Shown: piece by piece, positions 29,585-38,621 of the stretch
How positions within the stretch are numbered: position 1 is the first letter of the stretch
Layout of the letters: each line of letters opens with the position of its first letter
Assembly (NCBI RefSeq): GCF_947500695.1
Contig: NZ_CANMSS010000003.1
Coordinates: forward strand, 400,162-464,161
Length of the DNA stretch: 64,000 nucleotides
Source: an uncultured Pseudoteredinibacter sp.
Lineage (GTDB): Bacteria; Pseudomonadota; Gammaproteobacteria; Pseudomonadales; Cellvibrionaceae
Direction of reading: 5' to 3'
Program-made: the position numbers and the translations under genes
Notes under the pieces: model-generated
Seen by the model: the letters and a program-made list of their open reading frames with translations, nothing else
Told to the model about the DNA's origin: nothing
Database searches by the model: none

Positions 29585-31744
29585 GTGAATGCAGCATTAC
29601 CACGTCCAGTGATCCTGGTGACGGATGATGTACTGGCTAATCGCGTAGCCATGCGTCAAGTATTAAAGTCCGTCGATGCGGATATTATCGAAGCCTCATC
29701 GGGAAACGAAACCCTGATGTTGATGCTTAAGCACGATAATGTTGCTCTGATCCTTCTCGATATCAATATGCCGGAAATGAACGGCTATGAGGTAGCAGAG
29801 CTGTTACGCTATGAAGAGCGTAGTCGCTGTGTACCCATTATCTTTGTGACTGCCGCCTATAAGGATGAGCGCCATGAAATGTTGGGCTATATCTCTGGTG
29901 CCGTAGATTATATCGAAAAGCCAGTTGAGCGTGACATTCTAACTTCCAAAGTCAATATTTTTCTACAGCTGCATGAGCAAAAGCAAAAACTGGAGAGCCT
30001 GAATAAACAATTAAAAGAAAACTATCAGCAGCTAAAAATTGAAGTGGGCGAAAGGGTCAAGGCCGAACAAAACCTTCGCAAGCTTTCAGAAGCGGTCAAG
30101 CAGAGCCCCGCATCGGTCATTATAACCGATGCCAATGCCAAAATTGAATTTGTTAACCCAACTTTTACTCGTCTTGCTGGTTATTCGACAGATCAAGTGC
30201 TTGGGGAAAGTCTGCGTTTTCACCAATCTGGTTACAACCCAGAAAGTGCGGAGCAATCGATTCTCACTTCTATAGAGACCGGTCAGTCTTGGTGTGGCGA
30301 ACTTCATAATCGCAAGCAGGACGGCAATCTTTATTGGTCATATACCACCATATCTCCCTTATATGATGCGGGCGGTGAAATTAGTAATTATTTGTGCATC
30401 GAAGAAGATATAACTGTTCGAAAAGATTATGAGAGACGCCTATTAAAACAAGCCAACTTTGACGAGGTGACCGATCTACCCAATCGAATTCTGGCTCTAG
30501 ATCGGATTAGCCAAGCGTTTTCTATTGCTGAGGGAGATGAGCATTTTTGCCCGCTGTTTTTCATTGATATTGATGGCCTGCGACGCATCAATGAAACCTT
30601 AGGTCACGATGCGGGTGATCGGGTATTGGTTGAGATTAGTCGTCGGCTTAAGGAAATGGTTCGCGCTGGTGATACGGTGGCGCGAATAGGTAGTGATGAG
30701 TTTCTAATCATTCCACAGGGCATCAATGATGCAACGGCCGCAGCTGCAATGGCGACCAAAATATTGGGGGTGATTGAAGAGCCTTTAACCATCGACGCCC
30801 AACCCGTAAGAATGTCTTCCTGTATTGGCATTAGTCTAGGTAATAATTTTAACGATGACCCTCAAACTGCCATTCAAAATGCCGAATCGGCGATGTACCG
30901 GGCCAAAGAGATGGGGCCAGGTAACTACCACTTCTTTAATGACGATATTAATCGTAGCACCCAAGAAAAACTGCATATGGAGCTATTGCTTCACAAGGCC
31001 GTGGAAGAAGAGCAAATGCAACTATGGTTTCAGCCAATCGTAGAGGTTGCTAGTGGGAAGCCCGTGGCTGCAGAGGCATTACTGCGTTGGCATAACAAAG
31101 AGCTTGGTTGGGTGAATCCAGAAGACTTTATTGAAATAGCTGAAGGTAGTGGTCAGATAAATGCGCTTGGCTTGTGGGTGCTTAGAAAGGCTGAGTTTTA
31201 TTCTAAGTATTGGCAATCAAAATTTCACCGTGATTTAACCGTCGCAGTTAATGTCTCAGTGAATCAGTTTCACGACCCTAGATTGTTTGCTGAAGTTAAG
31301 CGAATTCATGCAGACAACGAGAAAAAAATGGGTGGCATTGAAGCCAAGCTGGAATTGGAAATCACAGAGCGGCTGCTGCTGAGCGATAGCGATAAAATTG
31401 GTAAGCAGCTAATCGATATACGTGATCTTGGTTTTAATATGTCGATTGATGATTTTGGTACGGGTTACTCCTCCCTGAGTTATTTAAAACGCTGTCCAGT
31501 AAATACCGTAAAAATCGACAAATCCTTCATATTTGGTTTGCCGGACGATCAAGAGAATGCAACTCTGGTCACCGCCATTGTTGCTATGGCTCATGGTTTA
31601 AATCTAAAAGTAATTGCTGAAGGTGTTGAAACTGAAGAGCAGTGGGATTTTTTAAAGCAAGTCAATTGCGATTTAATGCAAGGGTTCCATATAGGCAAGC
31701 CTATGCCAGCAGAAGACTTTGAATCATTCTTGTCTGAACATTGA
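29585..31744 (+). CDS. Response regulator with PAS, degenerate GGDEF and intact EAL domains
   Basis: The protein is 719 residues from the GTG at 29585; a GTG nine codons earlier has no ribosome site, while GAAGGG precedes this one. It comprises a receiver domain (1-125, phospho-acceptor Asp59), a coiled coil, a PAS domain (about 165-290), GGDEF (about 300-460) and EAL (about 480-715). The GGDEF signature is GSDEF (369-373), so cyclase activity is doubtful. The EAL domain keeps EALLR (from Glu497), LELEITE, the DDFGTGYSSL loop and AEGVE, so c-di-GMP hydrolysis is expected. It is the first of four closely spaced signalling genes. The histidine kinase in the cluster is the likely phosphodonor. 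Confidence 0.88.
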   Translation: MNAALPRPVILVTDDVLANRVAMRQVLKSVDADIIEASSGNETLMLMLKHDNVALILLDINMPEMNGYEVAELLRYEERSRCVPIIFVTAAYKDERHEMLGYISGAVDYIEKPVERDILTSKVNIFLQLHEQKQKLESLNKQLKENYQQLKIEVGERVKAEQNLRKLSEAVKQSPASVIITDANAKIEFVNPTFTRLAGYSTDQVLGESLRFHQSGYNPESAEQSILTSIETGQSWCGELHNRKQDGNLYWSYTTISPLYDAGGEISNYLCIEEDITVRKDYERRLLKQANFDEVTDLPNRILALDRISQAFSIAEGDEHFCPLFFIDIDGLRRINETLGHDAGDRVLVEISRRLKEMVRAGDTVARIGSDEFLIIPQGINDATAAAAMATKILGVIEEPLTIDAQPVRMSSCIGISLGNNFNDDPQTAIQNAESAMYRAKEMGPGNYHFFNDDINRSTQEKLHMELLLHKAVEEEQMQLWFQPIVEVASGKPVAAEALLRWHNKELGWVNPEDFIEIAEGSGQINALGLWVLRKAEFYSKYWQSKFHRDLTVAVNVSVNQFHDPRLFAEVKRIHADNEKKMGGIEAKLELEITERLLLSDSDKIGKQLIDIRDLGFNMSIDDFGTGYSSLSYLKRCPVNTVKIDKSFIFGLPDDQENATLVTAIVAMAHGLNLKVIAEGVETEEQWDFLKQVNCDLMQGFHIGKPMPAEDFESFLSEH

Positions 31745-31758
31745 GTGGAGAGGCGTTA

Positions 31759-33555
31759 ATGGAACCGATTCCAAAAATACTCGTTACGGATGATGTGGCC
31801 GCTAATCGAATCGCGATGCGCAAGCTGCTTAGGCGTCATGATGTTGAGGTCTTAGAGGCCAGTGACGGAAATCAAGCTTTGCAGCTTGCGCTCACAGAGC
31901 CTGATATTGCTTTGGCGCTGCTGGATGTACAGATGCCCCAGATGACGGGATATGAAGTAGCTACTTTATTGAGGCAAGAAAATCGTACACATCATATTCC
32001 CATTATTTTTCTAACGGCAGTGGCGCGGGATGAAAGAAATGAGCTAAATGGTTACAAATCTGGGGGGGTGGATTATATCCACAAGCCTATCGATGCTGAA
32101 ATTCTACTGGCGAAGGTTGCTATCTTTGTAGAGATGTGGCGCATGAATTCCCGTCTGCATCAAGAGGTGGCGTTTCGAAGAGAAGCCGAAGAGAAGATTC
32201 GCCATCTGGCTAAGCACGATATGCTGACTCGCTTACCGAATCGCAGTCAACTTTTAGACAATATAAACCAAGGCGTTGCTCGTGTAGATCGATATGGTGG
32301 CAAGTTGTCGGTGCTGTTTTTAGATCTAGATGGCTTTAAACCTGTCAATGACATTTACGGGCATGAAGCTGGGGACTTTGTCTTAAAAGAAATTGCCAGT
32401 CGATTAAGAAACATGATGCGTCCTACAGACACTGTCGCCCGCTTTGGTGGCGATGAGTTTGTGATTCTAATGACCGATGTGCAAGATCGCGACTGCATTA
32501 TTCCCAAACTGCAAGCGATAATCTCTGCCTGTGCTAAGCCTATTCATTGGCTTAATCATAAACTAGAACTGAGTATTAGCTTGGGAGTGTCGATGTACCC
32601 AGGTAATGGTGCTGATGCTGCAGAGCTAATTAAATCTGCGGATAGCGCCATGTATCGGGCAAAGGAAGCGGGTAAGAACTGCTTTCGTTTCGTTGTTGAC
32701 GGCCAAAGCGAAAGCGAAAAGCAGTATAAGTCAATGTCGGCCTATTTAGAGCGAGCTATTGAGAAACAGGAAATGTTCTTGCTGTACCAGCCCATTCATT
32801 GTGTCGGAACCTTAGAAGTTGTAGCTGCGGAAGCTTTGCTGCGTTGGCAGCACCCAGAACTGGGCATGATAGAACCGGCTACTTTCGTGCCGGTGGCGGA
32901 GTCCAGTGGAGTTATTGACCGTATTGGTGATTGGGTTATAACCGAAGCACTCTCTGATTCACTGCGTTGGTGGAATGAAACACAGCAGAAAGTTCGGGTG
33001 ATGGTTAATGTCGCTACCGCACAAATCAGTGAAAATGGATTTAGTGGAAATGTTAATGACTTTCTAAGCCCAGTGTTGGCTACTGTCGGGGAATCGGTTT
33101 CCGTAGATGAGCTGGATGACTTTCTCGGAGTCGAAGTAAAAGAGAAAATTCTTGCGCGCCCCTTTGATTCCGTTAAACAGCAGCTTGGTAACCTCAAACA
33201 ATGTGGTATTGGCGTTTCTGTGGATAACGTCGGAGCTGATGTCTCAGCGCTAAATTATTTGAAAAATAATTTAGCTTCCCAGCTAAAAATTGATCGCGCG
33301 GTCATTAAGGAAGTGCCTGGTAATGAGGCTCAAGAAAAAATTGTTAAAGCGGTGATGGCAATTGCTCACATCTTTGATATGAAGGTAATTGCCACTGGCG
33401 TAGAGTCCAAGGAACAGTACGACTTCCTTAGGGAAATTGGCTGTGATTATGTACAGGGATTTTACTTTAGCCCGGCTATCAGTAATGAAGAATTTAAGAC
33501 TTATATATGCGGCTCAAATGAGCTAGAAAAAGCTTGTGCTTTGGAGCATAAATAA
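31759..33555 (+). CDS. Response regulator with intact GGDEF and degenerate EAL domains
   Basis: This 598-residue protein begins 14 bases after the preceding gene, with GGAGAGG before the ATG. It has a receiver domain (1-125, Asp56), GGDEF (about 160-325, intact GGDEF at 230-234) and EAL (about 340-590). The EAL domain retains EALLR (from Glu358) and KID but has lost key catalytic residues: the DDFGTGYSS loop reads DNVGADVSA (Asn490 in place of the second Asp), and AEGVE reads ATGVE. It is therefore likely a diguanylate cyclase with an inactive, perhaps c-di-GMP-sensing, EAL. Next to a gene with the reverse pattern, the two look like a cyclase/phosphodiesterase pair under one kinase. Confidence 0.88.
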   Translation: MEPIPKILVTDDVAANRIAMRKLLRRHDVEVLEASDGNQALQLALTEPDIALALLDVQMPQMTGYEVATLLRQENRTHHIPIIFLTAVARDERNELNGYKSGGVDYIHKPIDAEILLAKVAIFVEMWRMNSRLHQEVAFRREAEEKIRHLAKHDMLTRLPNRSQLLDNINQGVARVDRYGGKLSVLFLDLDGFKPVNDIYGHEAGDFVLKEIASRLRNMMRPTDTVARFGGDEFVILMTDVQDRDCIIPKLQAIISACAKPIHWLNHKLELSISLGVSMYPGNGADAAELIKSADSAMYRAKEAGKNCFRFVVDGQSESEKQYKSMSAYLERAIEKQEMFLLYQPIHCVGTLEVVAAEALLRWQHPELGMIEPATFVPVAESSGVIDRIGDWVITEALSDSLRWWNETQQKVRVMVNVATAQISENGFSGNVNDFLSPVLATVGESVSVDELDDFLGVEVKEKILARPFDSVKQQLGNLKQCGIGVSVDNVGADVSALNYLKNNLASQLKIDRAVIKEVPGNEAQEKIVKAVMAIAHIFDMKVIATGVESKEQYDFLREIGCDYVQGFYFSPAISNEEFKTYICGSNELEKACALEHK

Positions 33556-33590
33556 TTTTTTGCTGACTTATGTAAAGAGCTATTAGTTTT

Positions 33591-36500
33591 ATGAATAGGT
33601 TGAAAGTTACCCTCATATTATCATTTTTCTTGATCGCCATCTTGCCTTTAGGGGCGTTGGTATACATTAGTAGTGCTGTTTACTCCGATATTATTCATAA
33701 AGAGGTTGGTAATTCGCTATCAGCGATTGCGAACCATAAGCTAACACGCTGGAAAGACTATGAGCATCAGCAGCGTCAAAGAATAAAACTGGTCTCTAGA
33801 TCCAGCGCTTTACGTAACAATGTAAAAGATCTTAGGCGCCTATTCGAAAGCGGACGTGAAGTGGCCCTGGAGGACTCCAAAGAAAGCAAAGTTATTCGCA
33901 ACATAGTGCGGGATATAAAATCCGTAGCAGGCTTCAGAAGCTTCTACCTACTAGATCCCAATGGAACAGTTCTTTATCAAGATGCCTACAATAACAACGC
34001 AGGCTATAGTATTTACGAGGGCAGGTATCAAGGCGAGGGTTTACAAAAACTCTTTGATCGAGCCTTAAACTCCTCTGAACCGGTGATGTCTCCTTTTGTT
34101 GAAGATGTAAATTATCCGGGCACGTTCACCTTTTATATTGCCATGCCCATCATGGATGGAGCATCGCTGACGGCTATTATTGTAGAGCAGTTCGATAACC
34201 GAGAATTGATCAATATCGCGCAAGACTACACCGGCATTGGAGAGACCGGTGAAATTGTTTTTGCGACTCAATATGAAGGATCTGCCTTATTAATGGCTCC
34301 ACTGCGCCATGTCAAAGGGGCGACTTACAAAAAACGTATTGAGATGAGCGGGAAATGGGCCAAGCCTATTCGTGAAGCCCTAGCGGGCAACAGTGGCGTT
34401 GAAGCTTCCCTAGATTATCGCCCAGTTCCGGTACTTGCTGCTTGGCATCCAATTGAGTCGGCCGGTATTGGCATGGTTGTGAAAATGGATGAGGCGGAGG
34501 CATTTAGTCAGCTTGAAGCTCACAGTCGAGACATTCTTGTCCTTCTAGCCACCGCAATTGTCATTGTGGGAGTGGCGGGATATTTTCTTGCCCTTCGCAT
34601 CGTACAACCTGTAACTGAAATGGTGCGAAGTGCAAAGCAAATTGCCAAAGGTAATTTAGATCAAAAAGTGCCGGATTCAAAGTGGTATGAGTTTAGCCAG
34701 TTGGGCAAAGCTCTGAATGCTATGGTAGATAACCTGAAAGAAACCATTAGCTCGGTAGAATCAGATCTTTGGTACAAAAACAGTATGGCTCGGCTTTCAG
34801 AGGTCTTGGGTGCGGATCAATCTACCCAGGTGCTTTCTAGAAATGTCATAAGAGTTTTATCAGAGCAGCTAGAAGCGCAAGCATCAACAATCTACTTCTA
34901 TGTTGGAGATCACCTAGAATTAATTGGTCACTATGGAATGGGCGAGGCGCCCGAGCTTGAAGCCTTGGTGTCGACTGAACAAGGGCTTATCGGTCAGTCG
35001 ATTCAAGATAGAAAAACTATAGTGGTTAATTCAAACGGTGATTCTGAAATAAAAATGGTTGTTCGCACCGGAACCCAGCAAACCGTCGCTAACTCCTTAA
35101 TGATTGTGCCTTTGCTTTATCATGGCCAAGTTGTTGCTTTGATTGAGCTAGCTTGGTTGGGTAGTCCCCATGAGCGCACCGCAGAGCTTATTGATTACTC
35201 TTCAGAGAGTATTTGTCTTGCTTTGATTGCCGCCGAGCAGCGCGTGCAAGTCCAAAACATGTTGGAGGAAAGTCAGGCGCAAACCGAAGAACTGCAGGTG
35301 CAGCAAGAAGAGTTGAGAGTAGCCAATGAAGAGCTTCGAAAAAAAGGTATTGAGCTAAGAGTACAAAGTGAAAATCTTCGCACTGCTAAGGAAGAAACCG
35401 ATCGCCAAGCTAGAGAACTTGAGGCCGCCAGTCGCTACAAATCTGAATTTTTAGCGAATATGTCTCATGAGTTGCGTACCCCCCTAAATAGCTTACTGAT
35501 TCTAGCGCGATCTTTGATGGACAATGAAGATGGTAATTTAGGTGAGGATGAAGTCGAATCAGCGGCAGTTATTCACGATAGTGGAAAACACTTGCTTGGC
35601 CTAATTAACGACATCTTGGATATTTCTAAGGTGGAATCAGGCAAGATGCAGCTTAACGTTGAAGCTGTTAGTGTCTCAGATTTGCTTTTGTCGGTGAAAA
35701 CTCGATTTGACCATATGGCAAAAGAAAAAGGTTCAGAGTTTGTTATCGAAGCCGATAGCGATGTGCCTGCCCAAATTCATACCGACGGCGCAAAATTGAA
35801 CCAAGTGCTTATTAATTTAATTGGTAATGCTATTAAATTTACTGAGCAGGGTTTAATTAAATTACGTATTCACGTTTCACCGGGTATTGCAGGTGATAAT
35901 AATCTAAGCTTCTCTGTCGAAGATACCGGTATCGGCATCCCTGAAGATAAACTGCAAACTATTTTCCAAGCTTTTCAGCAAGTTGATGGCTCTATCAGTC
36001 GAGTGTATGGCGGTACCGGTTTGGGATTGTCTATTGCGCGCAAACTAGCCGAGGTGTTGGGCGGAGACATATCTGTAAATAGTGTGGTAGGTCAAGGCAG
36101 CTGTTTTAGCTTAGAGATTCCTCTATCTGCATTGGCTGCATCTAATGGGCCGCAGAAATCAGCACCAACTTCGGTAGTCATGTTGCAGCAGGAAGTTGCC
36201 AAGGTTCCACAGAATGCAGCTGGTATCCATAAAGATGATCGCCAAAATCTACAGCCAGGCAAGCCCTTGCTACTGATCGTAGAAGATGATGAAAAATTCT
36301 CTGACATCCTATTGCAAGCTTGCCATCAACAAAATTGTCAGGCGATTGTCGCGGCCGATGGCGAATCCGGTATAGCGATGGCCGAGCAATACCCCATACA
36401 AGGGGTGATTTTAGATTATATGCTTCCCGGTTTAGATGGTAGCGACGTTTTGGCTGCGCTTAAATCCACAGCTGCGACCCAAGATTTACCGGTGCATGTA

Positions 36501-37529
36501 TTTACGGCTTTAGATGGCTTATCGGATATGCAGATTATGGGGGCAGTGGGTAAGTCATTAAAACCATCTTCACCAAGCGAAATCAAGACGGTAATTAGCC
36601 AGTTGGTGAATCCAGATGTCACTCAATTGAAAATGTTGGTAGTAGAGGATGATCATGCCACCTTCCTCGCTCTAACGCGGTTATTGCGTATGGAAGGTGT
36701 TGCGCTCAGTCAAGCGAGATCAGGCCAAGAGGCTGTTGAGTTATTGCGTGAAAAAACCTACGACGGCGTCATACTTGACCTTGGGCTGCCTGACACAAAC
36801 GGCTTCGATTTATTGCAGCAGCTTGATGACGACGATAAAGCTGATTTGCCCCCTGTGATTATCTATACGGGTAGAGACTTAAGCTTAGAGGAACAAGATA
36901 AGCTTGGACGCTTTACCCAGCAAATTGTTATTAAATCGGATGATTCAGCAGAGCGTATGTTAGAAGAAATCCATACCTTTGCCAGTTTAGTATGTCGTAG
37001 TAATGAAATTGAAAAAGAGCAGCAAAGTACACCAGTTGATATTGAAAGCGAAGAAGCATTAAACACTAAAGAGTTGAGCGATCAACAATTGGTAGCCAAT
37101 GCTAAACCCGCGATTCTAAAAAGTGATGAAGATATCGATTTGGATGGCCGCACCATTCTTTTGGTGGACGACGATATGCGTAACACCTTCGCGCTAGCGA
37201 AGGTACTGCGAAAGAGAAATATGGTAGTGCACCTAGCTCCAGGTGGTGCAGAGGCGATCAAGCTCTTGCAGGAAGAAGAGGGCATCGAGCTTGTGTTAAT
37301 GGATATTATGATGCCGCAAATGGACGGCTACGAAGCCATGCGCCGTATCCGTGAGATTGAAAACCTGCAGAGTATTCCTATCCTAGCGCTAACCGCAAAT
37401 GCTATGAAAGGCGACAAAGAAAAATGTCTAGAAGCGGGTGCGAACGATTATTTGCCTAAGCCCATTGATGTTGACCGCTTGCTAGTGCTAATGCAAATGT
37501 GGCTACCGGTTGAAGAGCAACCAGTTTAG
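33591..37529 (+). CDS. Hybrid sensor histidine kinase with three receiver domains
   Basis: This 1312-residue protein has, in order, a membrane segment (about 5-30), an extracytoplasmic Cache-like sensor (about 35-290), a second membrane segment (about 311-335), HAMP, GAF (about 410-550), a long coiled coil, HisKA with His626 in MSHELRTPL, and an ATPase domain with NLIGNAIKF, DTGIGI and GGTGLGLSI. Three receivers follow, with Asp942, Asp1063 and Asp1238. REC2 departs from consensus around its lysine (IVIKSDD). There is no Hpt domain, so phosphorelay would need a separate one. It probably phosphorylates the two c-di-GMP response regulators encoded just upstream. The ligand of the Cache domain is unknown. 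Confidence 0.92.
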   Translation: MNRLKVTLILSFFLIAILPLGALVYISSAVYSDIIHKEVGNSLSAIANHKLTRWKDYEHQQRQRIKLVSRSSALRNNVKDLRRLFESGREVALEDSKESKVIRNIVRDIKSVAGFRSFYLLDPNGTVLYQDAYNNNAGYSIYEGRYQGEGLQKLFDRALNSSEPVMSPFVEDVNYPGTFTFYIAMPIMDGASLTAIIVEQFDNRELINIAQDYTGIGETGEIVFATQYEGSALLMAPLRHVKGATYKKRIEMSGKWAKPIREALAGNSGVEASLDYRPVPVLAAWHPIESAGIGMVVKMDEAEAFSQLEAHSRDILVLLATAIVIVGVAGYFLALRIVQPVTEMVRSAKQIAKGNLDQKVPDSKWYEFSQLGKALNAMVDNLKETISSVESDLWYKNSMARLSEVLGADQSTQVLSRNVIRVLSEQLEAQASTIYFYVGDHLELIGHYGMGEAPELEALVSTEQGLIGQSIQDRKTIVVNSNGDSEIKMVVRTGTQQTVANSLMIVPLLYHGQVVALIELAWLGSPHERTAELIDYSSESICLALIAAEQRVQVQNMLEESQAQTEELQVQQEELRVANEELRKKGIELRVQSENLRTAKEETDRQARELEAASRYKSEFLANMSHELRTPLNSLLILARSLMDNEDGNLGEDEVESAAVIHDSGKHLLGLINDILDISKVESGKMQLNVEAVSVSDLLLSVKTRFDHMAKEKGSEFVIEADSDVPAQIHTDGAKLNQVLINLIGNAIKFTEQGLIKLRIHVSPGIAGDNNLSFSVEDTGIGIPEDKLQTIFQAFQQVDGSISRVYGGTGLGLSIARKLAEVLGGDISVNSVVGQGSCFSLEIPLSALAASNGPQKSAPTSVVMLQQEVAKVPQNAAGIHKDDRQNLQPGKPLLLIVEDDEKFSDILLQACHQQNCQAIVAADGESGIAMAEQYPIQGVILDYMLPGLDGSDVLAALKSTAATQDLPVHVFTALDGLSDMQIMGAVGKSLKPSSPSEIKTVISQLVNPDVTQLKMLVVEDDHATFLALTRLLRMEGVALSQARSGQEAVELLREKTYDGVILDLGLPDTNGFDLLQQLDDDDKADLPPVIIYTGRDLSLEEQDKLGRFTQQIVIKSDDSAERMLEEIHTFASLVCRSNEIEKEQQSTPVDIESEEALNTKELSDQQLVANAKPAILKSDEDIDLDGRTILLVDDDMRNTFALAKVLRKRNMVVHLAPGGAEAIKLLQEEEGIELVLMDIMMPQMDGYEAMRRIREIENLQSIPILALTANAMKGDKEKCLEAGANDYLPKPIDVDRLLVLMQMWLPVEEQPV

Positions 37530-37556
37530 TAAGTGAAGTTGGGCTACTTTTAATAA

Positions 37557-38414
37557 ATGACATTAAGCAATCGAGTAATCATGGACAATGTTCAACTTGG
37601 TCAAGAGGAGTGGAGAGAAGAACAGCGAGAGATTTTAGCCTTTATTCAAAGTGAACTCGGCTGGAGCTACGAAGGTTACTCGATGGCCTCCCTGGAGCGC
37701 CAAATAACAAGAGTAGCTCGCGATCTATGTGATGGCGATAGTCTCGCCCTGCTGCGTTGGCTGCAGTTTGAGCCAAAAAAAAGGGCCCGTTTATTAAGAG
37801 ATGCACTCACCGTCAATGTCACTGATTTATTCCGCGACCCTGAATTTTATCTTGATTTAAAACAGCAGTGCTTCGGCTATCTATCAGAATTCCCCCGTCT
37901 TAAAATATGGGTTGCTGGTTGCTCTACAGGGGAGGAAGCCTTTTCCCTCGCCATTATGTTGCATGAGGCGGGCTTGCTTAAGCGCACAGAAATCCTGGCG
38001 ACAGATTTAGACTTTGCCTGCTTGCGGCAGGCTCGTAGCGGCGTGCTGTCTGGGCCTTTTGCTAGGCAAGAGGCTGAGCGCTATCGTAATGCTGGTGGAC
38101 AGGCCAGCCTTCTAGAGTATTTCAGTTTGAGCTATGGCTTGTCTAAACTTCGCCAAGAATTATTGGATCATATCCATTTTGCCCAGCATGGTTTGCGTGG
38201 CTTTGCACCCGGCGAGCAATTCCATATGGTGCTATGTCGAAATGTGATGATCTATTTTGGGCCGAATTTAAAGGGCAAGGTTCTTCAAGGCTTTTATAAG
38301 TCCCTGATACCTCGTGGCTATCTCTGCTTGGGCAATAAAGAAAGCATAGAGTTTCCAGACGGTGTAGAGCTGCGCCAGATCAGTCGCCATCGTATCTATC
38401 AACTACAGCGTTAG
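37557..38414 (+). CDS. CheR-type protein-glutamate methyltransferase
   Basis: This 285-residue protein has an all-helical CheR N-terminal part (about 20-80) and a SAM-binding domain with WVAGCSTGEEAFSLA (about 118-132) and CRNVMIYFG (about 224). LTVNVTDLFRDPEFY is the usual CheR linker motif. It begins 27 bases after the hybrid kinase stop and so belongs to that operon. No CheB or chemoreceptor accompanies it, so its target may be the kinase's own coiled-coil region or a remote receptor; that is inference. The start may be the second ATG at 37581. Nothing that looks like a terminator follows. Confidence 0.9.
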   Translation: MTLSNRVIMDNVQLGQEEWREEQREILAFIQSELGWSYEGYSMASLERQITRVARDLCDGDSLALLRWLQFEPKKRARLLRDALTVNVTDLFRDPEFYLDLKQQCFGYLSEFPRLKIWVAGCSTGEEAFSLAIMLHEAGLLKRTEILATDLDFACLRQARSGVLSGPFARQEAERYRNAGGQASLLEYFSLSYGLSKLRQELLDHIHFAQHGLRGFAPGEQFHMVLCRNVMIYFGPNLKGKVLQGFYKSLIPRGYLCLGNKESIEFPDGVELRQISRHRIYQLQR

Positions 38415-38621
38415 CTGTACAAAAAACAACCTTTCAGTAGTTTGTCTCATCGATTGTGCAACTTACCTCAATATTGAGAAGTGCTCCCGCGCGCCCCTTC
38501 CATCTGTCATGTATTAATCCTAGAATGTCCGGTTTTGGTGGTTTAGGGTCATAAGCTCAAAGCCATCACTTAACAGGGCTTACCCAGCCTGATCCTATTA
38601 ACCTAATTGAGTCTATCATCC

